Positions 16,910 to 26,010 are shown, numbered from the stretch's first letter. The stretch: 64,000 nt of DNA from Bradyrhizobium sp. CCGB12 (GCF_024199845.1 NZ_JANADO010000001.1:7936001-8000000); one strand, 5' to 3'. Program-made: numbers and translations. The notes: generated from the sequence alone by a model not told the origin.

Positions 16910-17502
16910 GCGAGACCGCGACCATGGCCGAGGGCGAGGCGGGGGCGATCGGGCCCGGCCGGCTCGTGCTCGTGGTCGGTCCCAGCGGCGCCGGCAAGGA
17001 CACGCTGCTGCGCCTCGCGCAGGCGGCCTGCGCCGACGATCACGAGGTTGTCTTTCCGCGCCGTGTCGTGACGCGTGCCTCCACCGCCGACGAGGACAAC
17101 ATCGCGGTGAGCCAGGACGACTTCCGCCGCGCGCGTGAGCATGGCGACTTCGCCGTGCATTGGGAGGCGCACGGGCATTCCTACGCGCTGCCGCTCGAGA
17201 TCAACGATGACATCCGCGCCGGGCGTACGGTCGTCGTCAATGTCTCGCGCACGGTGATTGGCACGCTGCGCCAGGCTTATGCAAACGTCGTGGTGGTCGC
17301 GATCACCGCGCCGCCGGATGTGCTGGCGCAGCGGCTTGCCGCCCGTGCCCGGCACAGCGACGGCAATATCGTCGATCGCCTCGCGCGCAGCGTCGACGAC
17401 GCATCGGCCATTGCCGATGTCACCATTCTCAACGCGGGCAGCGCGGAGTATCACGGCCGCCACCTTCTGCGCGTGATCAGGAACGAAAGCTGGCACGAGT
17501 AA
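16906..17502 (+). CDS. phnN: Ribose 1,5-bisphosphokinase PhnN
   Basis: A 198-residue kinase of the guanylate-kinase fold. The P-loop is VGPSGAGKDTLL near residue 26, VFPRRVVTRAST follows, and WEAHGHSYALP and VVNVSRTV are PhnN signatures. It phosphorylates ribose 1,5-bisphosphate to PRPP, the last step of phosphonate breakdown. Start ATGA overlaps the phnM stop. It closes the phnG-N operon. Confidence 0.94.
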   Translation: MSETATMAEGEAGAIGPGRLVLVVGPSGAGKDTLLRLAQAACADDHEVVFPRRVVTRASTADEDNIAVSQDDFRRAREHGDFAVHWEAHGHSYALPLEINDDIRAGRTVVVNVSRTVIGTLRQAYANVVVVAITAPPDVLAQRLAARARHSDGNIVDRLARSVDDASAIADVTILNAGSAEYHGRHLLRVIRNESWHE

Positions 17503-17529
17503 CGGCCGGCGCAACACGGAGAGAGTGGA

Positions 17530-18141
17530 ATGACGGTGATCAATACGGTCGAACAATTAGAGGCCATCTACGGTGCCGTTGGTGACGCCTCGACCGTGAA
17601 AGTCGCCGACCACGTCACGCCGCTCTACCGGATCTTCATCGAGAAGGCGCCATTTGCCGCGCTCGCGACCATCGGACCGGAGGGGATCGATTGCTCGCCG
17701 CGCGGCGATCTCCCCGGCTTCGTCCGCATCCACGATCCCAAGACGCTGATGCTGCCGGATCGCCGCGGCAACAACCGGGTCGATTCCCTGCGCAACATCG
17801 TCCGCGATCCCAGGGTTGCGCTGATGTTCCTGATTCCCGGCTCCGGCAATGCGACGCGCGTCAACGGCCGGGCGCATCTCTCGATCGATCCCGAGTTGCT
17901 GGCCTCGTTCAAGGTCGAGGGCAAGGCGCCGCGCAGCGTCATGGTGATGCACGTGGATGAAATCTACTTCCAGTGCGCCCGCGCCATCGTCCGCTCCGAC
18001 CTCTGGAATCCCGACAAGCGCGTCGATCCGAAGACGCTGCCGACACCCGGCCAGATCCTCGCCGAGATGAGCGAGAACAAGGTCGGCGGCGAGGAGTACG
18101 ATCGCATCTGGCCCGAGCGCGCCGCGGCGACGATGTGGTGA
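17530..18141 (+). CDS. PPOX-type FMN-dependent flavoprotein (MSMEG_1061-like)
   Basis: A 203-residue protein of the pyridoxamine-5'-phosphate-oxidase-related split-barrel family. FAALATIGPEGIDCSPRGD and LPDRRGNNRVDSLRNIVRDP are FMN-site signatures of this subgroup. GGAGAGAG precedes the start. It lies 27 bases after phnN in the same direction, so it may share the phn transcript, though no phosphonate role is known for it. The substrate is unknown; reduction of a small molecule with FMN or F420-type chemistry is the family norm. Confidence 0.85.
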   Translation: MTVINTVEQLEAIYGAVGDASTVKVADHVTPLYRIFIEKAPFAALATIGPEGIDCSPRGDLPGFVRIHDPKTLMLPDRRGNNRVDSLRNIVRDPRVALMFLIPGSGNATRVNGRAHLSIDPELLASFKVEGKAPRSVMVMHVDEIYFQCARAIVRSDLWNPDKRVDPKTLPTPGQILAEMSENKVGGEEYDRIWPERAAATMW

Positions 18142-18160
18142 ACGTCCGCGCTCTCTCGTC

Positions 18161-18299
18161 TCCCTCGCCCCGCTCTTGCGGGGAGAGGGCGGGGTGAGGG
18201 GCTCTCTCCACGTATGGGGTCGTCGGTAGATCTGTACCCCCTCACCCGGATTGCATCTTCGATGCAATCCGACCTCTCCGCGCAAGCGGGGCGAGGTGA
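18161..18299. repeat. Long compound palindromic repeat, copy 1
   Basis: The element runs from TCCCTCGCCCCGCTCTTGCG to GCAAGCGGGGCGAGGTGA and contains the inner palindrome GGATTGCATCTTCGATGCAATCC-like arms plus GGGTGAGGGGxxxCCCCCTCACCC. The same element, inverted, is found at 59071-59212, and a shorter relative at 60261-60380. It follows the PPOX gene and may end transcription. Confidence 0.85.
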
Positions 18300-18706
18300 A
18301 GAAGGTACTCAATTGAACGCCATCCCGCCGCTCAGCGCGATTGGCCGCCAAAGCGTACCATGCCGGCCGTGCGAGCGTGTTGAACTCATCGCGAGATGAA
18401 TCCGCCTGTCAGTGCTTCCTGCGGGAGAAGTGCTCCAGCGCGCTCACGGCAAATATGGATAGCCATTTCATTGACCAACCGCGCCAATCGCTCGATAGTC
18501 GCAAGCTACGAAACTGCTCCTCGAGCTTGATGCCGCGATATGAGAACCGATCACCAGCGCAATCAGAACGACATGCATGCGTGCATGACGCGGCGCTGTT
18601 TCTCGGCGGCAACCGGCGCCTGTTGTTGTTGCTGATCGCCTTCTAGCAGCATCCCACTCCGCAAATCCCACGACAGGAACGCCGAGAGTTCGGCGAACGA
18701 GCAGCC
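18300..18706. other. Gene-poor spacer
   Basis: No convincing gene. On the minus strand, 18409-18612 encodes a short frame ending MKWLSIFAVSALEHFSRRKH that could be the tail of a degraded small membrane protein, since a neighbouring frame carries LIALVIGSHIAA. This is too weak to call a gene. Confidence 0.4.
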
Positions 18707-18910
18707 ATGTCTCAAATTCAATCGAACGCCTACATCATCGAGATCCACGATCGTGCCGCCGGCATCGTCACGCGAGAGCAGCGTGGCTTTCGCTTCTTCT
18801 CCTCCGAGCGCCTGTTCGACAGCCTCGAAGGCCGCCAGTTCCGTTCGGCGCGCGAAGCCGAGCGCGCGGCACGCGCAGTGCTCTCCGAGCGGAGCCGGCG
18901 TCTGAGCTGA
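18707..18910 (+). CDS. Small conserved-looking hypothetical protein
   Basis: A 67-residue soluble protein, MSQIQSNAYIIEIHDRAAGI onward, rich in arginine and with a C-terminal helix (AREAERAARAVLSERSRRL). Composition and a clean start and stop between other genes support coding. A weak GAGCAG lies before the ATG. No domain is recognised. It is convergent with the broken DUF6496-like gene. Confidence 0.6.
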   Translation: MSQIQSNAYIIEIHDRAAGIVTREQRGFRFFSSERLFDSLEGRQFRSAREAERAARAVLSERSRRLS

Positions 18911-19411
18911 TCAGCGTCGGCGCGCCCTGGTACGTGCAGCCTTCTTCGCGGCGGTGGAGCGGGCCTTGGCGCCCTTGGTGTGGCTGGCTTTCCGCGCGGC
19001 GGCAGACCGGGACGCCGCGGTTCGGCGGCTCGCGGCGCGCTTACCTTGCTTCGACAGCGCGCTGCGGGACGCCGTCGAGCGCGGCTCCTTCTTCAGGACG
19101 CTCTCCACGGCACGTGACACGCGCGGCCGCCGATTGGGTGTGCGTTTGCCCTGGCCGACTTCATAGGCATATTTGGCGCTGCGGCGCGTCGACTTCTTGG
19201 TTCGGCCTTTGCGCGGAGGCGGCAGGTCGACACCGGCGCGGCGCGCCTCGGAAAGGCCGATGGCAATCGCCTGCTTCGTCGAGCGCGCGCCGTGTTTGCC
19301 TTTCCGGATCTTGTCGATCTCGTCCTTGACGAACTCGCCGGCCTGCGTGCTCGCGGATTTTCCGGCGCGCTTGTCCTGCTTGGCTTTACGAATGATTTCC
19401 TATCTTGGCAT
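18911..19411 (-). pseudogene. DUF6496-like basic protein, amber stop at codon 4
   Basis: On the minus strand ATG 19411 has a good ribosome site (AAGGGGA, 9 bases upstream) and reads Met-Pro-Arg, then TAG at 19402-19400. The same frame stays open from there to 18911 and encodes about 162 residues. The first half reads EIIRKAKQDKRAGKSASTQ, GEFVKDEIDKIRKGKHG and TKQAIAIGLSEARRAG, which resembles DUF6496 proteins; the second half is an Ala/Lys/Arg-rich histone-H1-like tail. No ATG, GTG or TTG occurs in frame between the stop and 19120. It is either a recent nonsense mutation (for example AAG to TAG) or a sequencing error. Confidence 0.7.
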
Positions 19412-19479
19412 GGGTCGAGTTCCCCTTTGGAGTCGCAGGGATGTCCGACCGCAACGCGCTGGCGCGAAGATTGATCCTA

Positions 19480-20262
19480 TCAACCCTTCAACGCCGCCAG
19501 CAGCTCGTCCGGGCGCTCAGCCATGATCATGTGACCTGCGCCTCGCACGACCACGGTCTTGGCATGCGGAATTGCGGCCGCGAGTGCCTTGCCCGCTTTC
19601 GCCGGCGTCATCATATCGCGTTCGCCGAGAATCAACGTCGTCGGCACCTTCACGCTCGCGGCGGCTTGAAGCGCATTCGCATAGGAATTGCAGGCCGACA
19701 AATCCCTGAACAGGACACCCGGCTCGCAGGCCCGAAGCACGGCCTGTGCGCCGCCATGCATCCACAGGCCCGGCGCGAGGCTGCCGCCGAGCTCGGCGTT
19801 GAAGCCGAGGCCCCAGATCGAGACCATGTCGTTTGCATCCTGCGAGTTGGCCTCGGCGGCCTTGAGCAAATCCGGGCCAACCGACATGGTCGCAGCGGTG
19901 CCGATCAGGCTCAGCGCGGAGACCTTGTCGGGGTGCCGTGCCGCCGTCTCCAGCGAGATCAGCGATCCCATGGAATGGCCGATCAGATGCGCCTTCGCAG
20001 CTCCTGCGGCGTCGAGCAGCGCCGCGGTCCAGTCGGCCATCTCTGCGATACCAGAGAGCGATGGTCCCGCCGAGCGGCCATGGCCGGGCATATCCGGCGC
20101 CAGCACGCCAAAGCCGTGATGAGCGAACCAGCGCGTGTGCAGCGCCCAGGTCGAATGATCGAAGCCGGCGCCGTGGATGAAGACGACCGCGGGTAGCGAC
20201 TTGTCGAATTCGCGGCCGCCGGTTGCGACGAACACCTCGGTGCCGTTGACGGAGAGCTTCAT
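19480..20262 (-). CDS. Alpha/beta hydrolase
   Basis: A 260-residue alpha/beta-hydrolase-fold protein. The oxyanion HGAGFDHSTW is near residue 27, the nucleophile elbow is GHSMGS (serine near residue 97), the acid is in GERDMMTP and the histidine in GAGHMIMAERP. No signal peptide. The start at 20262 (MKLSVNGTEVF) is 4 bases after the sulfhydrylase gene, so the two are probably one transcript. Likely an esterase or C-C bond hydrolase; the substrate is unknown. Confidence 0.88.
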   Translation of the reverse strand: MKLSVNGTEVFVATGGREFDKSLPAVVFIHGAGFDHSTWALHTRWFAHHGFGVLAPDMPGHGRSAGPSLSGIAEMADWTAALLDAAGAAKAHLIGHSMGSLISLETAARHPDKVSALSLIGTAATMSVGPDLLKAAEANSQDANDMVSIWGLGFNAELGGSLAPGLWMHGGAQAVLRACEPGVLFRDLSACNSYANALQAAASVKVPTTLILGERDMMTPAKAGKALAAAIPHAKTVVVRGAGHMIMAERPDELLAALKG

Positions 20263-20266
20263 GGTG

Positions 20267-21562
20267 TCAGACCTTTTGCGAGATGCGCAGCGCTTGGGCG
20301 AGATCGTCGATGATGTCGCTTGCCGTCTCGATGCCGACCGACAGCCGCACCAGCTCCTCGCCGATGCCGGCGGTCCTGAGCTGTTCGGCATCCATCTGCT
20401 GATGCGTGGTCGAGGCGGGATGGATCACCAGCGTCTTGGCGTCGCCGACATTGGCGAGATGGCTGATCATGCGCAGCGATTCGATGAATTTTTTTCCCGC
20501 GGGCCGCCCGCCCTTGATGCCGAACGAGACGATCGAGCCCGCGCCGCGCGGCAGCAATTGCTTGGCGAGCTGATAGTCGGTGTGATCCTCCAGCGAGGGA
20601 TGCAGCACCCAGTCGACGGCCTTGTTCGCCTTCAAGGCTTCCAGCACGAGATGCGTGTTCTGCATGTGCCGGTCCATGCGTACGCCGAGCGTTTCGACGC
20701 CCTGGAGCAGCTGGAACGCATTGGTCGGGGACAGGCAGGCGCCGAAATCGCGCAGCCCTTCGGTGCGCGCGCGCATGATGAAGGCGGCCGTGCCGAACTG
20801 CTCGTCGAAGACGATGCCGTGATAGCCGCCATAGGGCTCGGTCAGCACGGCGAATTTTTCCGATGCGCGCCAGTCGAAGCGGCCGCCGTCGACGATGGCG
20901 CCGCCGATCGCGATGCCATGGCCGCCGATCCATTTGGTTGCCGAATGCATCACGATGTCGGCGCCAAGCTCGATCGGCCGGCTAAGATAGGGCGTGGCAA
21001 AGGTGTTGTCGATCAGCAGCGGAATTTTTGCCTCATGCGCGATCGCCGCAACCTTGGGAATATCAAGCACCTCCAGCCCGGGATTGCCGATGGTCTCGCC
21101 GATCACGAGCTTCGTGTTCGGCTTGATCGCCGCGCGGAAGGCGTCGAGATCGCGCGGCTTGACGAAGGTGGTGGTGATGCCGAAGCGCGGCAGCGTATGC
21201 GCCAGCAAATTGATGGTGCCGCCATAGAGCGAGCTCGATGCCACGATGTGGTCGCCGGCGTTGAGCAGCGTCGCGATGGCCAGATGCAGCGCGGCCATGC
21301 CGCTGGCGGTGCAGATTGCGCCGACGCCGCCCTCCAGCGCCGCAAGCCGCTCCTCCAGCACACCTGTGGTCGGATTGGAGATGCGCGTATAGATGTGGCC
21401 GGCGCGCTCCAGGTTGAACAGCGCAGCGGCGTGGTCGGAATCCTGGAACACGTAGGACGTGGTCTGGTAGATCGGCACCGCGCGGGCGCCGGTCGCGGGA
21501 TCCGGGTGCTGGCCCGCATGCAGGCTCAGGGTCTCGAAGGCGGGCGGTTTGGGCGCGGGCAT
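20267..21562 (-). CDS. metY: O-acetylhomoserine sulfhydrylase (PLP, Cys/Met metabolism)
   Basis: A 431-residue protein of the Cys/Met metabolism PLP-enzyme family. The PLP lysine is in MHSATKWIGGHG near residue 202; YTRISNPTT, ASGMAALHLAI and LLIDNTFATPYL are family motifs. It makes homocysteine from O-acetylhomoserine and sulfide, or methionine from methanethiol. The size and the GYHGIVFDEQFG insertion favour MetY over MetZ. Start 21562 has GAGG 8 bases upstream; ATG 21604 is in frame without a ribosome site. A small palindrome lies at 21599-21613. Confidence 0.88.
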   Translation of the reverse strand: MPAPKPPAFETLSLHAGQHPDPATGARAVPIYQTTSYVFQDSDHAAALFNLERAGHIYTRISNPTTGVLEERLAALEGGVGAICTASGMAALHLAIATLLNAGDHIVASSSLYGGTINLLAHTLPRFGITTTFVKPRDLDAFRAAIKPNTKLVIGETIGNPGLEVLDIPKVAAIAHEAKIPLLIDNTFATPYLSRPIELGADIVMHSATKWIGGHGIAIGGAIVDGGRFDWRASEKFAVLTEPYGGYHGIVFDEQFGTAAFIMRARTEGLRDFGACLSPTNAFQLLQGVETLGVRMDRHMQNTHLVLEALKANKAVDWVLHPSLEDHTDYQLAKQLLPRGAGSIVSFGIKGGRPAGKKFIESLRMISHLANVGDAKTLVIHPASTTHQQMDAEQLRTAGIGEELVRLSVGIETASDIIDDLAQALRISQKV

Positions 21563-21598
21563 GCGTGGCCTCGTTGGTCGGTCGTAGGGCGGTTCTTG

Positions 21599-21613
21599 TG
21601 CCATAAAATGGCA
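21599..21613. promoter_or_regulatory. Palindrome upstream of sulfhydrylase gene
   Basis: TGCCATAAAATGGCA is a perfect 6-bp inverted repeat with a 3-base spacer, 37 bases before the metY start. It could be a regulator site; a chance palindrome cannot be excluded. Confidence 0.35.
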
Positions 21614-21701
21614 TGCGGCGTCAGCCCATTGACAGGGCCGCGCGACGGCGTGCAGCGCTGAGCGGTGATGAGGAGAGTGAGCTCTAGCCGCATCGGTGGT
21701 G

Positions 21702-21744
21702 CGCTCCCTCGCCCCGTTCTCACGGGGCCCGCAGGCGGGGAGCG
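21702..21744. repeat. Short GC-rich palindrome related to the 18161 repeat
   Basis: CGCTCCCTCGCCCCGTTCTC followed by ACGGGGCCCGC and GCGGGGAGCG resembles one end of the compound repeats at 18161, 59071 and 60261. It is probably a truncated copy. Confidence 0.45.
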
Positions 21745-21767
21745 GCGAAGGAACGCGCCGTCCGCGC

Positions 21768-22559
21768 TTAACCGCGAATGGCCTGCTCGATGATCCGGGC
21801 CTCCTGCAGCAAAATCTCCACGACCTCCTGCTCGCGGCGCGGGCCGAGCCTCGTCCGAACGGCGGAGACCGTCATCGCCGCCGCCGGCCGCCCGTCCGGG
21901 GTCTTGATCCAGGTCGAGATCGATTTCGTGCCCTGGACGAGGCCGATCTCCCTCATGCCGTATCCCAACCGCCTCGCCGCAGTGATCTCGCCCATCACGG
22001 TTGCGACGTCGGTCCGGTAAGCCTCGAACCTCTTCTCGTTGGCCGCGACGATTTTTCGCGCGTCCTGCGCCGGCATCGCGGCGAGGATGGCGACGCCGGC
22101 GCTGGAGACGCCGAGCGGTCGCCGCGCGCCGACCTCGATCGACAGCACCTGGATCGGATAAACGCCGATCCTGCGATCGACGCACAGCGTATCGTTACCG
22201 GTGCGCACCGTGAGGAACAGCGTGTCGCCGATCTCGGTGGAGGCGCGCCGTAGCGACGGATTGGCGGCGACCAGCAGCCGCGACGGCCGTGGCCGTGCGA
22301 GCGCGAGCTCCGGCACCTGGTTGCCGATCGCATAGCGCCCGGTCCGCTCGTGCCGCTCGACGATGCCTTCCTCGATCAGCACGTGGACGATGCGATGCAC
22401 GGTCGGTCGGGTGAGGCCGGTGGTCCGCACCACCTCGGCCAGCGGCACGCCGTCTTCACGCCCTGCGGCAAGAATGCGCAGCACCGCAAGCGCGCGCCGG
22501 ATCGCCTGCGCGCCCTGGCGCGGTCCCGTTGCGTTGCGAGCGAGCTCCGGCTTGTCCAT
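21768..22559 (-). CDS. IclR-family regulator of the catabolic cluster
   Basis: A 263-residue IclR-type protein. The N-terminal winged helix (LAEVVRTTGLTRPTVHRIVH, about residues 40-60) is followed by the IclR effector domain (ASSAGVAILAAMP-like block and GYGMREIGLVQG). The start at 22559 is MDKPELARNATGPRQG. A perfect 8-bp palindrome overlaps this start codon, so the protein probably represses itself. It is divergent from the Bug-type binding-protein gene and most likely controls the cluster 22688-29012. Confidence 0.9.
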   Translation of the reverse strand: MDKPELARNATGPRQGAQAIRRALAVLRILAAGREDGVPLAEVVRTTGLTRPTVHRIVHVLIEEGIVERHERTGRYAIGNQVPELALARPRPSRLLVAANPSLRRASTEIGDTLFLTVRTGNDTLCVDRRIGVYPIQVLSIEVGARRPLGVSSAGVAILAAMPAQDARKIVAANEKRFEAYRTDVATVMGEITAARRLGYGMREIGLVQGTKSISTWIKTPDGRPAAAMTVSAVRTRLGPRREQEVVEILLQEARIIEQAIRG

Positions 22560-22570
22560 AATATGGACAA
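22552..22570. promoter_or_regulatory. IclR-type operator over the regulator start
   Basis: TTGTCCATAATATGGACAA is a perfect palindrome with 8-bp arms and a 3-base centre. It covers the start codon of the IclR gene and lies about 120 bases before the divergent binding-protein gene. Its place fits autoregulation and control of the cluster. Confidence 0.65.
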
Positions 22571-22687
22571 CAACGCCACAATTCACTCGACAGGACAAGC
22601 GGGCATTTGGAGATTGCGACCAATTCGAGATGCCAGGCGCACGCCAGGGCATTCGAAATGAATTGGAAGCGCCGCCGGGAGGTTGAT

Positions 22688-23653
22688 ATGAGATTAATCT
22701 GGATTGCCATCGCAGCCGTCACGGCGATGCTGGCGGGGCCTGCATCCGGCCAGCAATGGCCGGCGCGCAACGTCAAGCTGATCGTGCCCTATCCGGCCGG
22801 CGGCAACGTCGACAGCGCCGCGCGCATCATTGCCGACAAGCTCCAGGAAAAGCTCGGCCAGCCCTTCATCATCGAGAACAAGGCCGGCGCCGGCGGCATG
22901 ATCGCGGGCGAAGCCTTCGCGAAATCGGCGTCCGACGGCTACACGCTGTTCGTTGGCGCGAACGGCCCGGTCCTGTTCGCGACCGAGATCAACAAGCGCG
23001 ACGCCTATAGCTGGAAGAAGGACTTTCTGCCGATCTCGACGATCTCGATGACGCCGCTGGTGCTCGAGGTGCATCCCTCGGTGCAGGCGACGAATTTCAA
23101 GGAATTCATCGATCTCGCCAAGCGCGAGCCCGGCAAGCTGACGATGGCCTCGCCCGGTCCCGGCACCACCAACCACCTCCTCAGCGAACTGATGCAGTCG
23201 AACCTCGACCTGCAATGGGTCACCGCGCATTACCGCGGCAACGCGCCTGCGATCAACGACCTGCTCGGCGGCCAGGTGCAGTTCGCGTTCGACCAGCTCA
23301 CGGTCAGCCTCCAGCACATCAAGGCCGGCCTGTTCCGCGCGCTCGCGGTCACGAGCCCCCACCGCCTGAAGTCGCTGCCTGACGTGCCGACTTTCACTGA
23401 ACTCGGCTACAAGGATTTCGACGGCCAGACTTTTACCGGCCTGTTCGCGCCCGCGGGCACACCGGCGCCCATCGTCGACAAGCTGCACGAGACGCTGGTG
23501 GCGATCCTGAAGGACCCCGCCGTGATCGACAAGTTCGAGAAGCTAGGCGGGGAAGCGACGGCGATGACGCCTGACGAGTTCAAGGCCTATCTCGCGCGCG
23601 AGGATGCCAAATGGATTCCGGTCGTGCGCAAGGCCAACATCAGGGCTGATTGA
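22688..23653 (+). CDS. Bug-family (TTT) periplasmic substrate-binding protein
   Basis: A 321-residue exported protein. The signal peptide is MRLIWIAIAAVTAMLAGPASG. Bug/TctC signatures are VKLIVPYPAGGNVDSAAR, IENKAGAGGMIAGEAFAKSA and LFAPAGTPAPIVDKL. Such proteins bind organic acids for tripartite tricarboxylate transporters or act as free sensors. No TctA/TctB membrane genes are in the window, so it depends on a transporter elsewhere. The start follows GGGAGG. First gene of the IclR-controlled cluster. Confidence 0.92.
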   Translation: MRLIWIAIAAVTAMLAGPASGQQWPARNVKLIVPYPAGGNVDSAARIIADKLQEKLGQPFIIENKAGAGGMIAGEAFAKSASDGYTLFVGANGPVLFATEINKRDAYSWKKDFLPISTISMTPLVLEVHPSVQATNFKEFIDLAKREPGKLTMASPGPGTTNHLLSELMQSNLDLQWVTAHYRGNAPAINDLLGGQVQFAFDQLTVSLQHIKAGLFRALAVTSPHRLKSLPDVPTFTELGYKDFDGQTFTGLFAPAGTPAPIVDKLHETLVAILKDPAVIDKFEKLGGEATAMTPDEFKAYLAREDAKWIPVVRKANIRAD

Positions 23654-23656
23654 TCG

Positions 23657-24274
23657 ATGCGGATCGATCCCACCGAGCTCGGCGCGGAGCGTATCTATCG
23701 CCTGATGACCGGCATCGTGGTGCCGCGCCCCATCGCGTGGGTCACCAGCCTGTCACGTTCCGGCGTACTCAACCTCGCGCCGTTCAGCGCCTTCACCTTT
23801 GTCTCGCAGAAGCCGCCAATGCTCGCCATCAGCGTCGGCCGCAAGGGTGCCGACTACAAGGACACCGCGCACAACATCCTCGATACCGAGGAGTATGTGA
23901 TCCACATCGCCGACACCCCGCTGATGTCGGCGGTGCACGACAGCTCGATCGAGCATCCGCCCGAGATCAGCGAGGTCGCGGAGCTCGGCCTTGAGACGAT
24001 TGCCGGCGAACGCATCAAGGTGCCGCGGCTGGCCGCGGCACCCGTCGCGATGGAATGCCGTTTCCGGCAGTGCCTCGAATTCGGCGAGGCCAGGAGCCGG
24101 CTCATCGTCGGCGAGGTCGTGATGTTCCACATCCGCGACGGGCTCGTGAATGACGGCAAGGTCGAGACCTCCGCGCTCGACCCGATCGCGCGCATCGGCG
24201 GTCCCCGCTACGCCCGCCTCGGCGAGATCGTGACGCTGAACACCGTGTTCCAGACTCCCAAATCGAAAGACTGA
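23657..24274 (+). CDS. Flavin reductase-like domain protein
   Basis: A 205-residue protein of the flavin-reductase-like FMN-binding split-barrel family. PRPIAWVTSLSRSGVLNLAP and SAFTFVSQKPPMLAISVG are its signatures, followed by KDTAHNILDTEEYVIH. Relatives supply reduced flavin to two-component oxygenases or work as FMN reductases. It starts 3 bases after the binding-protein gene. No oxygenase partner is in the cluster, which is odd if it serves one. Confidence 0.88.
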   Translation: MRIDPTELGAERIYRLMTGIVVPRPIAWVTSLSRSGVLNLAPFSAFTFVSQKPPMLAISVGRKGADYKDTAHNILDTEEYVIHIADTPLMSAVHDSSIEHPPEISEVAELGLETIAGERIKVPRLAAAPVAMECRFRQCLEFGEARSRLIVGEVVMFHIRDGLVNDGKVETSALDPIARIGGPRYARLGEIVTLNTVFQTPKSKD

Positions 24275-24317
24275 GCGCGCGCCCCCGGACGCGCCGCGAC
24301 ACCATTGGAGACCGACG

Positions 24318-25178
24318 ATGCGACTGGTCAGTTATCTCTTGGACGGAGAGCCGCGTTACGGCGCGGCAATCGAAGGCGGTGTCGTCGATCTGACCCGGCG
24401 CATCGGTCGCGACTATTCGGATGTGAAGGCGCTGATCGCGGCCAATGCGCTTGCCGACGCGCAGGAGGCGATTGCTGGGCAGCAGCCAGACTACGCGCTG
24501 GAAAAGCTCGTTCTGCTGCCCCCGGTGCTCGCGCCCGAAAAGCTCTGGTGCATCGGCGTCAACTACGCCGAGCGCAATGCCGAGTATAAGGACAATTCGG
24601 ACCTGCCAAAGTATCCGAGCCTGTTCGTGCGCAGCATGTCCTCGATGACGGGCTCGGGCCAGCCGCTCGAGAAGCCCAGGGTCTCGGACCAGCTCGATTA
24701 TGAAGGCGAGCTCGTCATCGTGATCGGCCAAGGCGGCCGCCACATCCCGCGCGAGAGGGCCTTCGCGCATATTTTCGGCATGACGCTGTGCAACGAAGGC
24801 ACGATCCGCGACTGGCTGCGCCACGGCAAGTTCAACGTCACGCAGGGCAAGAATTTCGACCGTTCCGGCAGCATCGGCCCGTGGATCGTCACCGCAGACG
24901 AGCTCGACCCGCGGGGCCCCCATGACATCATCACGCGCGTGAACGGCGAGGTGCGGCAGCAGGACACGACCGAGCGACTGATGTTCCCGTTCGATTTCCT
25001 GATCTCCTATCTCTCCACCTTCGCGACGCTCAAGCCCGGCGACATGATCGTGACGGGCACGCCGACCGGGGCAGGTGCCCGCTTCGACCCGCCGCGCTGG
25101 CTCAAGGTGGGCGACGTTGTCGAGGTCGAATCCAGCCGCATCGGCGTGCTGCGCAACACTGTCGCCGCGGAGCAGTAG
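24318..25178 (+). CDS. Fumarylacetoacetate hydrolase-family protein (HpaG-like)
   Basis: A 286-residue FAH-family enzyme. Catalytic-domain motifs are LWCIGVNYAERNAEY, DYEGELVIVIGQGGRHIP with metal-binding acidic residues, and GDMIVTGTPTGAG. These enzymes cleave or isomerise ring-fission products such as 2-hydroxyhepta-2,4-diene-1,7-dioate or acylpyruvates. GGAGACC precedes the start. Next to an HpaH-type hydratase, a role in a homoprotocatechuate- or gentisate-like lower pathway is plausible. The exact substrate is not determined. Confidence 0.88.
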   Translation: MRLVSYLLDGEPRYGAAIEGGVVDLTRRIGRDYSDVKALIAANALADAQEAIAGQQPDYALEKLVLLPPVLAPEKLWCIGVNYAERNAEYKDNSDLPKYPSLFVRSMSSMTGSGQPLEKPRVSDQLDYEGELVIVIGQGGRHIPRERAFAHIFGMTLCNEGTIRDWLRHGKFNVTQGKNFDRSGSIGPWIVTADELDPRGPHDIITRVNGEVRQQDTTERLMFPFDFLISYLSTFATLKPGDMIVTGTPTGAGARFDPPRWLKVGDVVEVESSRIGVLRNTVAAEQ

Positions 25179-25181
25179 ATC

Positions 25182-25985
25182 ATGCTGGATGCCGCCACGA
25201 TCGAACGCCTCGCCGCGCGCCTCGATGAAGCCGAGCGCACCAAGACGCTGATCCCGATGTTCTCGAAGGAGTATCCGGACTTCAGCATCGAGGATGCCTA
25301 CGCCGTCCAGCGCGCCTGGACCAGGCTCCAGCTTGGTCGCGGCCGCGTCATCAAGGGCCACAAGATCGGCCTGACCTCGAAGGCGATGCAGAACGCAGTC
25401 GGCATCTCCGAGCCCGATTATGGCGTGCTGTTCGCCGACATGTTCTATGCCGACGCCACGCCGATCCCATTCGACCGCTTCCACGCGCCTCGCATCGAGG
25501 TCGAGCTCGCCTTCGTGCTGAAGGCGCCGCTGCGTGGACCCGACTGCACCATCTTCGACGTGCTCAACGCCACCGACTACGTGACGCCCGCGCTGGAAAT
25601 CCTGGAGACGCGCATGCATCGCGTCGATCCCGAGACCGGCAAGGCGCGGAAGGTCGTGGACACGATCTCTGACAATGCGGCGAATGCCGCGCTGGTGCTT
25701 GGCGGCCGCCCGTTCCGCCCGATGGACGCGGACCTGCGCTGGATCGGCGCGCTCTTGTTCCGCAATGGCGAGGTCGAGGAGACCGGGCTTGCCGCCGGCG
25801 TGCTCAATCACCCCGCGAACGGCATCGCCTGGCTCGCCAATCGCCTGGCGCCGCACGACGAACATCTCGCGGCCGGCGAGGTGGTGCTGGCGGGATCGTT
25901 CACGCGCCCGGTCGACATCCGCCGCGGGGACACGTTCCATGCCGACTATGGCGCGTTTGGCTCGGTGTCGTGCCAGTTCGTCTGA
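25182..25985 (+). CDS. hpaH: 2-oxo-hept-4-ene-1,7-dioate hydratase-like (HpaH)
   Basis: A 267-residue member of the 2-keto-4-pentenoate hydratase family, close to HpaH. The motifs [37 protein letters not shown] and [18 protein letters not shown] fit this subgroup. It hydrates 2-oxo-hept-4-ene-1,7-dioate in homoprotocatechuate meta-cleavage. It starts 3 bases after the FAH-family gene, so the two form one functional pair. The HpaH assignment is by motif memory only; MhpD-type substrates are possible. Confidence 0.85.
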   Translation: MLDAATIERLAARLDEAERTKTLIPMFSKEYPDFSIEDAYAVQRAWTRLQLGRGRVIKGHKIGLTSKAMQNAVGISEPDYGVLFADMFYADATPIPFDRFHAPRIEVELAFVLKAPLRGPDCTIFDVLNATDYVTPALEILETRMHRVDPETGKARKVVDTISDNAANAALVLGGRPFRPMDADLRWIGALLFRNGEVEETGLAAGVLNHPANGIAWLANRLAPHDEHLAAGEVVLAGSFTRPVDIRRGDTFHADYGAFGSVSCQFV

Positions 25986-26010
25986 ATCAACAACAGAGAG
26001 GGAGCGCACC

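Noticed and set aside
20177..21661. A 494-codon plus-strand frame
   Set aside because: It lies opposite the recognised sulfhydrylase gene and matches nothing.
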